From Prochlorococcus sp. AG-388-A01 (GTDB lineage: Bacteria; Cyanobacteriota; Cyanobacteriia; PCC-6307; Cyanobiaceae): a stretch of 64,000 nucleotides of DNA. Numbering within the stretch: position 1 is the stretch's first letter; each line of letters begins with the position of its first letter. Below are positions 40,609 through 49,771 of this stretch, piece after piece. A program made the translations under genes and the position numbers. The notes below the pieces were generated by a model. It was not told the origin of the DNA, made no database searches, and saw only the letters and a program-made list of their open reading frames with translations. Location of the stretch: positions 1 to 64,000 of the forward strand of contig QCGK01000005.1 in NCBI GenBank assembly GCA_003279945.1, read 5' to 3'.

Positions 40609-41580
40609 ATGAATACAGTAACAGAGCTACTACAACCAGTTGAAAATGATCTTGATGATCTTATTCTAGAACTGAAAAATCTAATAGGAGCTGGTCATCC
40701 AATCCTTCAAGCAGCAGCAGAACATCTTTTTAGTGCTGGGGGAAAAAGATTAAGACCCGGCATTGTTTTATTGATATCAAAAGCAATATCTCCTGAATTT
40801 TGCTTAACAAATAAACATAAGAGGCTTGCCGAAATAACTGAGATGATTCATACGGCATCATTAGTACATGATGATGTTGTAGATGAGGCATCTACAAGAA
40901 GAGGAGTAGATACTGTTCATAGCAGATTTAATACCAGGGTAGCTGTTTTGGCTGGTGACTTTTTATTTGCTCAAGCAAGTTGGCACTTAGCAAATCTTGA
41001 TAATGTAAAAGTAGTTAAATTACTAAGTAGAGTAATAATGGACTTAGCAGAGGGTGAGATCAAACAAAATTTAAATAGATTTGATTCGGCTCAATCTTTT
41101 TCCAAATACATTAACAAAAGCTATTGTAAAACAGCATCATTAATAGCAAATAGTTGTAAAGCAGCTGGGGTTTTGAGCGGTATTACTGATGAAAAATTAA
41201 ATTCGATGTACGATTTTGGTAAGAATATTGGTTTGGCATTCCAAGTTGTAGATGACATACTCGATTTTACTGGGAACGATAAACAACTTGGAAAACCTGC
41301 TGTGAGTGATCTTGCTAGTGGTTATCTTACTGCTCCAGTTTTATATGCCCTGGAAGAAAATAAGAAATTGTCAGTTCTTATAAACAGAGAACTTGCTGAA
41401 AAAGATGACTTAGATGATGCTCTTAATATCATTATGAATTCTAAAGCTATCAAAAAATCTCGAAAACTAGCTGAGGATTTTGCGATGCTTTCTAAAGAGT
41501 CTATAGTCTGGCTTCCTGATTCAGAGTACAAGAGAGCGTTGCTGGCTCTTCCCGAATTTGTTCTCAGTCGTATTTATTAG
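40609..41580 (+). CDS. sds: Long-chain trans-prenyl diphosphate synthase (solanesyl type)
   Basis: This enzyme lengthens allylic diphosphates with isopentenyl diphosphate to make the side chain of plastoquinone. With the start at 40609 it has 323 residues. The first aspartate-rich motif DDVVD is at 88-92, followed by STRRGV. The second motif DDILD is at 215-219 in FQVVDDILDFTG. The GGKRLRPG loop (45-51) binds isopentenyl diphosphate. A small Ala-His region at HTASLVHDD before the first motif suits a long product, though the exact chain length (C45) is inferred. It lies 27 bp after murI. Confidence 0.93.
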   Translation: MNTVTELLQPVENDLDDLILELKNLIGAGHPILQAAAEHLFSAGGKRLRPGIVLLISKAISPEFCLTNKHKRLAEITEMIHTASLVHDDVVDEASTRRGVDTVHSRFNTRVAVLAGDFLFAQASWHLANLDNVKVVKLLSRVIMDLAEGEIKQNLNRFDSAQSFSKYINKSYCKTASLIANSCKAAGVLSGITDEKLNSMYDFGKNIGLAFQVVDDILDFTGNDKQLGKPAVSDLASGYLTAPVLYALEENKKLSVLINRELAEKDDLDDALNIIMNSKAIKKSRKLAEDFAMLSKESIVWLPDSEYKRALLALPEFVLSRIY

Positions 41581-41676
41581 ATATATTAAAAATAAATTAT
41601 TCCAGCTAAATTAATATTAAAATTTTTTGAAAACCTTAATTTTTTCGACTAAATTTATTACGCATAGATTTATTTA

Positions 41677-43659
41677 ATGTCATTAGATAAAAAAAATTCA
41701 ATCAATAACATACTTGAAGAAAAGAGAATTTTCCCTCCATCAAAAAAATTTGCAGAAAACTCAAATATTAGTACTCAAGAAGAATTACAAAGTCTAATAA
41801 AACAAGCATCAGATAATCCTATTCAATTTTGGGAATCTTTTGCAAAATCTGAATTAGATTGGTTTGAGCCATTTCAAACTGTATTAGATACCGAAAATGC
41901 ACCCTTTTTTAAATGGTTCAAAGAGGGGAAACTCAATATTACATATAACTGCTTAGATAGAAACATTAAGAGAGGGCTTGGAGGAAAGACTGCACTAATA
42001 TGGGAAGGCGAACCCGGAGATAGCAAAAAATACACTTACGAAGAACTTCTAAAAGAGGTATGTAAAGCAGCTAATGCCTTAAAAGCAATTGGTGTAAAAA
42101 AAGGAGATTTGGTATGTATTTATATGCCGATGATTCCTGAAGCGATGTTTGCGATGTTAGCTTGTGCAAGAATTGGCGCACCTCATTCAGTTGTCTTCGG
42201 AGGATTTTCTTCAGAAGCTTTAAAAGATAGGTTAATTGATGGAAACGCCAGATTTGTTATTACTGCTGATGGTGGCTTTAGAAAAGATAAGGTGATTGAA
42301 CTTAAGAAAGCAGTTGATGCGGCCATTGAAAGTGGTGCAGATAAAGTTGTTGAAAAAGTAGTTGTTGTTAAACGATCCCAAAAAAATATTTCGATGGTTG
42401 ATGATAGAGATTTTTGGTGGCACGAATTATTAAAAGATCAAAAAGATCATTGTGAACCAGAAATAATGAATAGTGAAGATAGACTTTTCATTCTCTATAC
42501 TTCAGGCTCTACTGGAAAGCCAAAAGGTGTAGTTCACACTACAGGGGGTTACAATCTTTGGTCCCATTTGACATTTAAATGGATTTTTGACTTAAAAGAT
42601 GATGATATTTACTGGTGTACTGCTGATGTTGGTTGGATTACAGGTCATAGTTACATAGTTTATGGGCCTTTATCTAATGGTGCTACAACTTTAATGTATG
42701 AGGGAGTGCCAAGACCCTCAAATTTAGGTGCTTTTTGGGAAATTGTTCAAAAATATAAGGTTTCTATTTTTTATACTGCACCAACTGCGATAAGAGCATT
42801 TATGAAGTCTGGGCGCGAAATACCTGATAAATATAATTTGGAGAGTCTTAGACTTTTGGGCACAGTTGGAGAACCAATTAATCCTGAAGCATGGATGTGG
42901 TACAAGGATGTTATTGGTAATGATAAATGCCCTATTGTTGATACTTGGTGGCAAACTGAGACTGGTGGTGTGATGATAAGCCCCTTACCTGGAGTCGTCC
43001 CTACAAAGCCAGGTTCAGCTACTTACCCCTTACCGGGAATCGAAGTTGAAATTGTCGATAAGAATGGAGATAAGGTTAAGGAGAATGAGGGTGGCTATTT
43101 AATTATTAAGAAACCTTGGCCAGGAATGATGAGAACAATTCACGGAAACTCACAGAGATATTTGGAGAGTTATTGGGAATATATTTCCTTTAAAGGAGAA
43201 AAAAATGTTTATTTTGCTGGAGATGGAGCACGCATTGATGAAGATGGATATATATGGATTATGGGAAGAGTTGATGATGTCATAAGCGTTTCAGGACATC
43301 GGTTAGGAACAATGGAAATAGAATCTGCTTTGGTAAGTCATAAATCAGTTGCAGAGTCTGCAGTCGTTGGGAAAAAAGATGATTTAAAAGGTGAAGTTAT
43401 AGTTGCCTTTGTATCTCTAGAGAAAGACGTGAAAGGTTCTTCAGAATTAGAAGAGAATCTAAAGAAACATGTTGTTAATGAAATTGGAATTATCGCAAAG
43501 CCTGAAAAAATTATAATTTCTGACTCTCTTCCGAAAACACGTAGTGGAAAAATTATGAGGCGAATTTTAAGATCTTTGGCTTCTGGAGAAAAAATTAGCG
43601 GTGATATAAGCACTCTTGAAGATAGTTCTGTTTTGGAAAAGCTGAAAGAATTATCCTAA
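41677..43659 (+). CDS. acs: Acetyl-CoA synthetase
   Basis: Acs activates acetate to acetyl-CoA through an acetyl-adenylate in the cytoplasm. At 660 residues it is full length. The P-loop is [11 protein letters not shown] (274-284), the WWQTETGG motif marks the acetate pocket, and the C-terminal [11 protein letters not shown] contains Lys625, the lysine known to be acetylation-controlled in this family. It lies 96 bp after the prenyl synthase gene. Its last 4 bp overlap the end of the convergent DUF1350 gene. Confidence 0.97.
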   Translation: MSLDKKNSINNILEEKRIFPPSKKFAENSNISTQEELQSLIKQASDNPIQFWESFAKSELDWFEPFQTVLDTENAPFFKWFKEGKLNITYNCLDRNIKRGLGGKTALIWEGEPGDSKKYTYEELLKEVCKAANALKAIGVKKGDLVCIYMPMIPEAMFAMLACARIGAPHSVVFGGFSSEALKDRLIDGNARFVITADGGFRKDKVIELKKAVDAAIESGADKVVEKVVVVKRSQKNISMVDDRDFWWHELLKDQKDHCEPEIMNSEDRLFILYTSGSTGKPKGVVHTTGGYNLWSHLTFKWIFDLKDDDIYWCTADVGWITGHSYIVYGPLSNGATTLMYEGVPRPSNLGAFWEIVQKYKVSIFYTAPTAIRAFMKSGREIPDKYNLESLRLLGTVGEPINPEAWMWYKDVIGNDKCPIVDTWWQTETGGVMISPLPGVVPTKPGSATYPLPGIEVEIVDKNGDKVKENEGGYLIIKKPWPGMMRTIHGNSQRYLESYWEYISFKGEKNVYFAGDGARIDEDGYIWIMGRVDDVISVSGHRLGTMEIESALVSHKSVAESAVVGKKDDLKGEVIVAFVSLEKDVKGSSELEENLKKHVVNEIGIIAKPEKIIISDSLPKTRSGKIMRRILRSLASGEKISGDISTLEDSSVLEKLKELS

Positions 43660-44378
43660 TCAGATTCATCAATTAAATTAGAAATTTTTTTTATAGTATT
43701 TCTTTTGAATTCATCATCGGCCCAGTCTCCCAAAAAATTTTCTCTTAAACCTGCGCTTGCAATTATTGTGTGTGTACCTTTTAACATTACCCCCTTAGAA
43801 TTATCTTCTTTTCTTGCCTTCAGACAAGAAAATAATTTATCTGTTTGATCTAATTCGTCTGAGTTGAATTTTATTAAGAAGTTATTTTTTTGATTATATG
43901 TTTTTTCAATTAATCGCAAAGTTCTTTCAGGGCTTGGGCTGAATTCACTGTTGAATTCTAATTTTTGAGAAATTTGTTTCAATAATGGAATAGATTTGTT
44001 AGCACTGAAGTTATTAAAACTTATTGATATGAACTTTTCGCAATTTCTTCCACCATCAGGGGAAATTAGATGAAGTTTGCAGCCTAGGCTATGACCGATT
44101 CTTATTGAAGGAATTGATGCTCCTATTCTCTTGGATAAAGATATTCGACAATTCTTGAAATCTCTCCATGCTTTAATAGCAAGTTGTTGGTGATCGAATT
44201 GCGGAGTGTATTTATATGCATGTACTGCATAATTTTTATTAATTAAACTCTCTATGAATCTTCTATAAGTTAAATCTGGTTTAGAAGCTAGATAACTTCC
44301 ACCAATAAATTCCACAATTTTTTTAGGATTTGAAGGCCAATAACAAAAATTATTAAATTGATATTTTGTAAAAGTCAT
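43656..44378 (-). CDS. DUF1350 alpha/beta hydrolase-like protein
   Basis: A 240-residue protein of the DUF1350 family, found in cyanobacteria and plants. The fold is alpha/beta hydrolase, with a nucleophile-type elbow [12 protein letters not shown] containing HSLG. The N-terminal [23 protein letters not shown] part is the family signature. A candidate His is in [12 protein letters not shown] near the C-terminus. The substrate is unknown. Convergent with acs, overlapping by 4 bp, and divergent from the exonuclease gene after 117 bp. Confidence 0.82.
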   Translation of the reverse strand: MTFTKYQFNNFCYWPSNPKKIVEFIGGSYLASKPDLTYRRFIESLINKNYAVHAYKYTPQFDHQQLAIKAWRDFKNCRISLSKRIGASIPSIRIGHSLGCKLHLISPDGGRNCEKFISISFNNFSANKSIPLLKQISQKLEFNSEFSPSPERTLRLIEKTYNQKNNFLIKFNSDELDQTDKLFSCLKARKEDNSKGVMLKGTHTIIASAGLRENFLGDWADDEFKRNTIKKISNLIDESD

Positions 44379-44495
44379 CTTTCATAAACTAAAAATGTTT
44401 CAAAAATTATTTTCTAATCATGATTCTTAATTTATATTAATTTAAGAGAAATTTTTATTAAATGCGTCAATATAAATGAAAGTGTTTTCAGCTAA

Positions 44496-45275
44496 TTGGA
44501 TCTATCTAACAAAAAAGAATTAAATCAATTGGATATTCTTCAGGATCAAGTTATAAGTTATCCCTCTGAAGAGAGTGTTGCTAATCAAAATAAAAAAATT
44601 AAAAAAATTTTAATTCTTGATACTGAAACAACAGGTTTAGACGAAAATAAAGATGAAGTGATAGAGATAGGTTGTATTTTGTTTGATGTATCTTTTAAGT
44701 GCGTGCTTTCACAAGTCTCATTTTTATTCCCAGTTAATAATAATGAAGCCGAACATGTGAATGGTATATCTGCTGAAGTAACTAATATCTCTCAACCATG
44801 GGAAGATGGATTGAATTTCTTTCTGAAACTTGTTGATTGTTCGGATTTCATTGTCGCGCATAATGTAGAGTTTGATAAAAAATGGTTTGGGAAAGGAAGA
44901 TTACCTAAACTTAATAAAAAATGGATATGCAGTTTGGAGGATATTAATTGGTCTTTTCAAAAATCACTAAAAAATAGACCCTCAGTAACTGATCTAGCTT
45001 TATCTTTTTCAATACCAGTTTGGAAATTACATAGAGCTTTGTCTGATTGCTTTTACATATCTGAGGTCTTTAAAAAATGCGATAATTTAGAGGAACTTTT
45101 ACTTAAAGCTACCGAACCAAGGTTTTTATACAAGGCGCTTATTAGTTACGAAGATAGATCTCTAGCTAAAAATGCTGGGTTCAGATGGAATAGTCCTGTG
45201 CAAGGAGCTTGGTCAAGAAAATTAACTAATGATGAGGCAAAAAATCTTGATTTTAGAGTAGAGATTTTGAATTAA
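44496..45275 (+). CDS. DEDDh 3'-5' exonuclease (DNA polymerase III epsilon-like)
   Basis: A 259-residue exonuclease of the DnaQ-like superfamily. The acidic residues are Asp42 and Glu44 in LILDTETTGLDE, Asp127 in AHNVEFDKKW, and His179 with Asp184 in LHRALSDC, the complete DEDDh set. About 70 extra C-terminal residues (AGFRWNSPVQGAWSRKLTNDEA) form a separate small module seen in other cyanobacterial homologues. A repair or proofreading-type role is expected, but the substrate is not known. The start is TTG; a later TTG at 44523 is possible. Convergent with the DUF3721 gene. Confidence 0.88.
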   Translation: MDLSNKKELNQLDILQDQVISYPSEESVANQNKKIKKILILDTETTGLDENKDEVIEIGCILFDVSFKCVLSQVSFLFPVNNNEAEHVNGISAEVTNISQPWEDGLNFFLKLVDCSDFIVAHNVEFDKKWFGKGRLPKLNKKWICSLEDINWSFQKSLKNRPSVTDLALSFSIPVWKLHRALSDCFYISEVFKKCDNLEELLLKATEPRFLYKALISYEDRSLAKNAGFRWNSPVQGAWSRKLTNDEAKNLDFRVEILN

Positions 45276-45305
45276 TGTTCAAAAAATTTTTGAATAAGAA
45301 AATAT

Positions 45306-45728
45306 CTAGTGCATCTTACAGGGCATCCATTTTTCACCCATTTTATGTGCTCCAATACATCCGTATTTTGAGGCAGCCTTTTCAGCTTCTTGTTTAGTGT
45401 TAAATAGATTTGACATCATATTTCCTTTGCTTGAATTTGAAATTTGTTTGGAATGATTATGATGATTGTTTTGAGAATTAGGTGAATACTCCCATATTCC
45501 CATAGTCGTTACCCCAGCAGAGATAATTCCCATACCAACTACTGATAAATTGACTATTCCCATTGCTACTGCACCAAAAGAAAATACTCCCATTGGGACT
45601 ATTCCAATACTTACTACTCCCATTGGCACTATTCCTATTGAGACTATACCTAGTGGTGCTATTCCAAAAGCAATTTTTTTTGGTTTTGTACCGCAATGCT
45701 GATTCTCTTTATTTTTATTAATTTCCAA
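45306..45728 (-). CDS. DUF3721-like protein with glycine pentamer repeats
   Basis: A 140-residue protein in three parts. Residues 20-79 form 12 consecutive five-residue units with Gly at the third position: Gly22, 27, 32, 37, 42, 47, 52, 57, then Ser62, then Gly67, 72, 77, surrounded by Ile, Val, Met and Phe. A His/Asn/Ser-rich linker follows (84-103). The C-terminus (104-140) resembles DUF3721: it contains TKQEAEKAASKYGCIGAH and EKWMPCKMH with Cys124 and Cys137. I cannot say whether the hydrophobic repeat folds as a beta-helix or inserts in a membrane. Function unknown. The gene lies convergent to the exonuclease gene and divergent from hisS. Confidence 0.8.
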   Translation of the reverse strand: MEINKNKENQHCGTKPKKIAFGIAPLGIVSIGIVPMGVVSIGIVPMGVFSFGAVAMGIVNLSVVGMGIISAGVTTMGIWEYSPNSQNNHHNHSKQISNSSKGNMMSNLFNTKQEAEKAASKYGCIGAHKMGEKWMPCKMH

Positions 45729-45826
45729 TAGTTTTTCTAAATGTTAAATTAAAATTATCTCACAAATCAACCAATCAAAGATTAATTTCTACTTGAATTA
45801 AAAATTTTGAATTATTTTCTAGAACT

Positions 45827-47107
45827 TTGAAAAACCTAAAAAATCTTAGAGGAACAGTCGACCTATTGCCTGATCAATTAATAAAGTGGCAAAACGTCGA
45901 GAAAATTTTATTAGAGCAGCTTGCAAGAGCATCCATCAAAGAAATAAGAACACCAATATTAGAAATGACCGAGTTATTTATAAGAGGAATTGGTGAAGGA
46001 ACAGATGTTGTCAGTAAGGAAATGTATACTTTTCTTGATAGGGGGGAGAGATCCTGCACTCTTAGGCCTGAAGGAACCGCCTCCGTTGCGCGAGCGTTAA
46101 TACAAAATGGTATGTCGTCTAATCCACTTCAGAAACTTTGGTACATGGGGCCTATGTTTCGATATGAAAGACCTCAAGCAGGCAGGCAAAGACAGTTTCA
46201 TCAGTTAGGTGTTGAGTTTATAGGATACGATTCCGTTAGAAGTGATGTTGAAATTGTTGCTTTAGCCTGGGATGTCTTGAGTAAATTAGGAATAAAAGAA
46301 CTTAATCTTGAAATAAATACATTAGGTGATGTAAGTGATAGATTGAATTTTCAGAAGTCCTTTTTAAAATGGCTAGAAAAAAATAAAAATTCTCTAGATT
46401 TAGATTCTCAGAATAGGATTACTAAAAATCCCTTAAGGATTTTGGACTCTAAAGATATTCAAACAAAAAAAGCTCTTGAAAATGCTCCAAGATTATTTAA
46501 TTTTATGTCTGAAAAAAGTCATAAAAGATATTCAGACTTTAAAAAACAATTGGAGGTTTTAAAAATACCTTACGTGGAAAATTTTAATCTAGTAAGAGGT
46601 TTAGATTATTACACCCATACAGCCTTTGAAATTACTAGTGGCGCTCTAGGCTCTCAAGCTACAGTTTGCGGAGGGGGAAGATACGATAATTTAATAAAAC
46701 AAATGGGAGGGCCAAATACCCCAGCAATTGGATTCGCTATTGGTTTAGAAAGATTAATTTTACTAGCGGGAAAAGAGCTCGAAGTCCCAAGAAATACTGA
46801 TATTTATATTATTAATCAGGGCTCTATTGCTGAACCATTAGCTATGGGTCTATCAAGAAAATTAAGAAATTATGATTTGTTAGTTGAGTTGGATTTAAGT
46901 GGATCTTCTTTCTCCAAACAATTTAAAAAGGCCAATAAACTAAAATCTAAAAGTATTATTGTTATGGGTGATGATGAGGCGACAAAAAGGGAATTTATTA
47001 TAAGGCTTTTTGATCAATCAGGTAATGGTAATAAAGAAGAGGTTATTTCTTATGAGAATGATTTTGAATTAGAAAAGTGGATAAATAGTAACTTACTTTT
47101 AAAGTGA
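45827..47107 (+). CDS. hisS: Histidyl-tRNA synthetase
   Basis: A class II synthetase charging tRNA-His, 426 residues. Motif 2 is FRYERPQAGRQRQFHQLGVE (about 106-125), the histidine-binding motifs are LVRGLDYYTHTAFE and GGGRYDNL, and motif 3 is AIGFAIGLERL. The C-terminal anticodon-binding domain follows. The start is TTG. The stop overlaps the start of the next small gene (TGATG). Confidence 0.97.
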   Translation: MKNLKNLRGTVDLLPDQLIKWQNVEKILLEQLARASIKEIRTPILEMTELFIRGIGEGTDVVSKEMYTFLDRGERSCTLRPEGTASVARALIQNGMSSNPLQKLWYMGPMFRYERPQAGRQRQFHQLGVEFIGYDSVRSDVEIVALAWDVLSKLGIKELNLEINTLGDVSDRLNFQKSFLKWLEKNKNSLDLDSQNRITKNPLRILDSKDIQTKKALENAPRLFNFMSEKSHKRYSDFKKQLEVLKIPYVENFNLVRGLDYYTHTAFEITSGALGSQATVCGGGRYDNLIKQMGGPNTPAIGFAIGLERLILLAGKELEVPRNTDIYIINQGSIAEPLAMGLSRKLRNYDLLVELDLSGSSFSKQFKKANKLKSKSIIVMGDDEATKREFIIRLFDQSGNGNKEEVISYENDFELEKWINSNLLLK

Positions 47108-47397
47108 TGCTCTTAAAGTTACTAATAATTTTTCTTTTCATATTTATTTTTTTTAATTTAAGGAATTTTCTTAAATTAAATAGAAAACAAAAAGTTTTGA
47201 AGGCTAAAAAATTAACAACTTTCAATAAAAAGAATCTTAATAATTGGATGAATTTAACTAAAAAAGAAAGATATAACTTATCAAAACAAGATTCTGTTAA
47301 CTATATGGATAGAAGAAAACTTTTATTAGACGAAATTAGAAATGAATATAAGAAAATATCTAGAGAAAATTCTGAGGGAAACATTAAGAAAAAATAA
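47107..47397 (+). CDS. Small membrane-anchored basic protein, unknown
   Basis: A 96-residue protein with one N-terminal transmembrane helix (about 2-19) and a lysine/asparagine-rich soluble tail that looks helical (KERYNLSKQDSVNYMDRRKLLLDEIRNEYKK region). I chose the ATG at 47107, overlapping the hisS stop as TGATG; a GTG three bases earlier is in the same frame. The tail resembles other short picocyanobacterial hypothetical proteins but no family can be named. It is followed after 2 bp by the next small gene, and probably all are cotranscribed with hisS. Confidence 0.65.
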   Translation: MLLKLLIIFLFIFIFFNLRNFLKLNRKQKVLKAKKLTTFNKKNLNNWMNLTKKERYNLSKQDSVNYMDRRKLLLDEIRNEYKKISRENSEGNIKKK

Positions 47398-47399
47398 TT

Positions 47400-47699
47400 A
47401 TGGAAAATTTCTGGACTTCTAATAAAACCATAAATGGATTGAGACATTTTGTTTTAGTAAATGAGACTAAAGAAAAAGGAAATATTAGTTTTTTAATGGT
47501 TTCGGTCCTTGATTCTGAAATTAACTTAAAAATCACTTACGAAGAATTAATAAATAGTGGAAACTGGCACAAAGGTTGGATCAATCTTTCAAAGCATCAA
47601 TCGATTAAAGAAGAATACCTTAATTATAAATCCATCAATAAAGGAGAGAGTATCGATGAGATATTCATTAATGAAGATTCTTTATTTAATATTTCTTAA
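47400..47699 (+). CDS. Small Trp-containing conserved hypothetical protein
   Basis: A 99-residue soluble protein beginning ENFWTSNKTINGLRHFVLVN and containing ELINSGNWHKGWINL. The WTS...GLRHF opening and the WxxGW pattern recall the short cyanobacterial Trp-rich family (TIGR02450-type), but this is a resemblance only. No catalytic or metal motif is visible. It follows the membrane-anchored small protein gene by 2 bp. Confidence 0.65.
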   Translation: MENFWTSNKTINGLRHFVLVNETKEKGNISFLMVSVLDSEINLKITYEELINSGNWHKGWINLSKHQSIKEEYLNYKSINKGESIDEIFINEDSLFNIS

Positions 47700-47835
47700 T
47701 TTGATATAAATCTTTCAAATCTCTTTTCTTTGTGAATACTAGGTTTTTTGTTACTTAATAATTATTTAAAAGTTTTACCCCTTTCAAAAAAATAAAATTA
47801 ACGTTATCAAGGATTAACAATATTTACTTAATTCA

Positions 47836-48069
47836 ATGTTAGGGGATATATGGAGCTCATCAGAGTTTACCGCAGAAAAACTAGGAATAACTGAAATTAA
47901 ACTTTCTTTTTTACGTGAAAATGGAATACTCAAGCCTGGAATTCATTGGAAAAGCTCTCCACTAGGTCAGAAAAAACCTTGGAAACCCAAAGCACTTTAT
48001 AATGTAAATATGTGCAGAAAAATAATTAATAAACTTAATTTTGAAGAAAACTATAATATTGCAGCCTGA
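47836..48069 (+). CDS. Small helix-turn-helix-like protein
   Basis: A 77-residue protein with a possible winged-helix or excisionase-type DNA-binding fold: SSEFTAEKLGITEIKLSFLRENGILKPGIHW in part (about 7-37), matching the pattern of a recognition helix followed by a G-x-L-x-P-G turn. A basic C-terminal half contains QKKPWKPKALYNVN. The family cannot be named with certainty. It stands alone, 136 bp after the previous gene and in the same direction as pcbA further downstream. A regulatory function is possible but not shown. Confidence 0.6.
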   Translation: MLGDIWSSSEFTAEKLGITEIKLSFLRENGILKPGIHWKSSPLGQKKPWKPKALYNVNMCRKIINKLNFEENYNIAA

Positions 48070-48112
48070 AAAATAATATCTTAATGATTATTTTGAAGAA
48101 TCTATAATATCT

Positions 48113-48289
48113 CTATTCGATTAGATTCTCATCCTTACACTCAATTAAAGTGTTTTGCAAAGTTGGATATAAGTTAATCATATCTATGTATTGTTTTGAT
48201 TTTCTGTACGATTTTGCAGCCTTTTTGTAATGAACTTTCGATTTCATTTCTAGTGAAAGTTTTCTAGAAGACTCTTGAGAAGTAGTCAT
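48113..48289 (-). CDS. Short basic hypothetical protein
   Basis: I read a 58-residue frame on the minus strand from the ATG at 48289 to TAG at 48113. The product is Lys/Ser-rich and probably helical (SLEMKSKVHYKKAAKSY, then SKQYIDMINLYPTLQNTL), looking like a real short protein rather than random translation. It is convergent with the small helix-turn-helix gene and divergent from pcbA. There is no recognised domain. Conservation in other Prochlorococcus genomes would decide its reality. Confidence 0.55.
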   Translation of the reverse strand: MTTSQESSRKLSLEMKSKVHYKKAAKSYRKSKQYIDMINLYPTLQNTLIECKDENLIE

Positions 48290-48619
48290 GATATTAGATC
48301 TCTTATCCCATATTTAATAATCGTTTGAGAATGAGGCAATGAATTGGATGGTTTAATGAAACAAAACATTGTTTAATGTCAGCAAAATGAAATTTATTAA
48401 ACTTTTTTAAATTGTAAAATACTGGTTTATTTTAAAAAACTTATATCTCTGAGAATAATTTTTCTTTATCAAATCTACCTTCTTTGGTCTTTGATTGCCC
48501 TATGAAGATTTTTTGTTTAGTAATAGCTAGGATTACTAACCTTTACAATTTTGTTATGAATTCAACTGTTTGGTGAAATATAAAGTATTCTCAAAACGTT
48601 TAAGCTAATCAATTCCTAA
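48290..48619 (+). promoter_or_regulatory. Long intergenic leader of pcbA
   Basis: These 330 bases before pcbA hold no open frame that I believe. They must contain the antenna gene promoter and probably a long untranslated leader. A TATAAA (about 48583) is a candidate -10 element, but I see no convincing -35. A perfect inverted repeat sits at 48517-48539. No tRNA or known small RNA is recognised. Confidence 0.45.
48517..48539 (+). other. Perfect inverted repeat in pcbA leader
   Basis: TTAGTAAT (48517-48524) and ATTACTAA (48532-48539) are exact reverse complements separated by seven bases. No T-run follows, so it is not a terminator. It lies about 80 bases before the pcbA ATG and could be an operator (dyad) or a leader hairpin. 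Confidence 0.5.
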
Positions 48620-49678
48620 ATGCAAACCTATGGAAATCCAGATACTACCTACGGATGGTGGGCTGGTAATTCAGGTGTAGCAAATCGCTCAGGAAAATTT
48701 ATCGCTGCTCATGTAGCTCATGCAGGATTAATTGTTTTCTGGGCGGGTGCATTCACCCTTTTTGAACTTTCACGATTTGACCCAAGCGTTCCAATGGGTC
48801 ATCAACCTCTAATCGTTCTTCCTCATTTAGCAACTCTTGGAATAGGGTTTGATGCTAATGGGGTTGCGATGGGAGATACTAAACCTGTTCTAGCAATAGC
48901 AATAGTTCATTTAGTTTCTTCTATGGTTTTAGCAGCCGGGGGACTTTTACATTCTTTACTTCTTCCTGGAAATCTAGAAGATTCTGATATAGCAAGAGCT
49001 AGAAAATTCAATATTGAATGGGATAATCCAGACAAATTGACATTTATTCTTGGTCACCATCTAATTATTCTTGGTTTCGCAGTTATCGCTTTTGTTGAAT
49101 GGGCAAGAGTTCATGGAATTTATGATCCAGCTATTGGTTCTGTAAGACAGGTTGAGTATGAATTAAATTTGGCCAAAATTTGGAATCACCAAACAGACTT
49201 TTTGACTATTGATAGTCTTGAAGAAGTAATGGGAGGTCATGCCTTCCTTGCTTTTGTTGAGATTACTGGTGGTGCTTGGCATATTGCTACTAAGCAAGTT
49301 GGTGAATATACCAAATTCAAAGGTAAAGGACTTCTCTCTGCAGAAGCTGTTCTCTCATGGTCACTAGCTGGAATCGGCTGGATGGCTATTATTGCAGCCT
49401 TCTGGAGTGCAGCTAACACAACAGTTTATCCAACTGAATTCTTTGGTGAACCACTTGAATTGAAATTTAGTATTTCTCCTTATTGGGTAGATACTGTAGA
49501 TCTTCCTGATGGTGAGTACACTTCAAGGGCGTGGTTAGCTAATGTTCATTACTATTTCGGATTCTTCTTTATTCAAGGTCATCTATGGCATGCTTTAAGA
49601 GCGCTAGGCTTTGATTTCAAGAGAGTTACAAATGCTATCAGTAATATTGATAGTGCAACAGTTACTCTTAAGGATTAA
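48620..49678 (+). CDS. pcbA: Divinyl chlorophyll a/b light-harvesting antenna protein
   Basis: This 352-residue thylakoid protein belongs to the CP43/IsiA antenna family and is the main light-harvesting protein in Prochlorococcus. Six transmembrane helices contain conserved chlorophyll-binding His residues, for example in [57 protein letters not shown] and [20 protein letters not shown] (given in part). The large lumenal loop of CP43 is missing, as expected for Pcb. Associated mostly with photosystem II. A strong terminator follows at 49703. A single pcb copy is typical of high-light strains, but only this window can be seen. Confidence 0.96.
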   Translation: MQTYGNPDTTYGWWAGNSGVANRSGKFIAAHVAHAGLIVFWAGAFTLFELSRFDPSVPMGHQPLIVLPHLATLGIGFDANGVAMGDTKPVLAIAIVHLVSSMVLAAGGLLHSLLLPGNLEDSDIARARKFNIEWDNPDKLTFILGHHLIILGFAVIAFVEWARVHGIYDPAIGSVRQVEYELNLAKIWNHQTDFLTIDSLEEVMGGHAFLAFVEITGGAWHIATKQVGEYTKFKGKGLLSAEAVLSWSLAGIGWMAIIAAFWSAANTTVYPTEFFGEPLELKFSISPYWVDTVDLPDGEYTSRAWLANVHYYFGFFFIQGHLWHALRALGFDFKRVTNAISNIDSATVTLKD

Positions 49679-49702
49679 TTCTCAAATTTTATTACTAATA
49701 TC

Positions 49703-49735
49703 AAAAGGCTCCTCTTATTGGAGCCTTTTTTATTT
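49703..49735 (+). terminator. Rho-independent terminator of pcbA
   Basis: AAAAGGCTCC (49703-49712) pairs with GGAGCCTTTT (49720-49729) around a seven-base loop, followed by a T-run. It starts 24 bp after the pcbA stop and is the clearest terminator in the window, fitting a highly expressed single-gene unit. Confidence 0.92.
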
Positions 49736-49771
49736 GAAAAATTTTGTTTATTAATTTAGATTTAGAATTAT

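Noticed and set aside
45278-45294. A/T palindrome TTC-A6-T5-GAA between convergent genes as terminator
   Set aside because: No loop of useful size and almost no GC in the stem; probably composition-driven.
45478-45696. 72-codon second frame within the glycine-pentamer gene
   Set aside because: It exists because the 15-base DNA periodicity keeps another frame open. The product (Asn/Ser/Trp/Tyr-rich) has no family resemblance.
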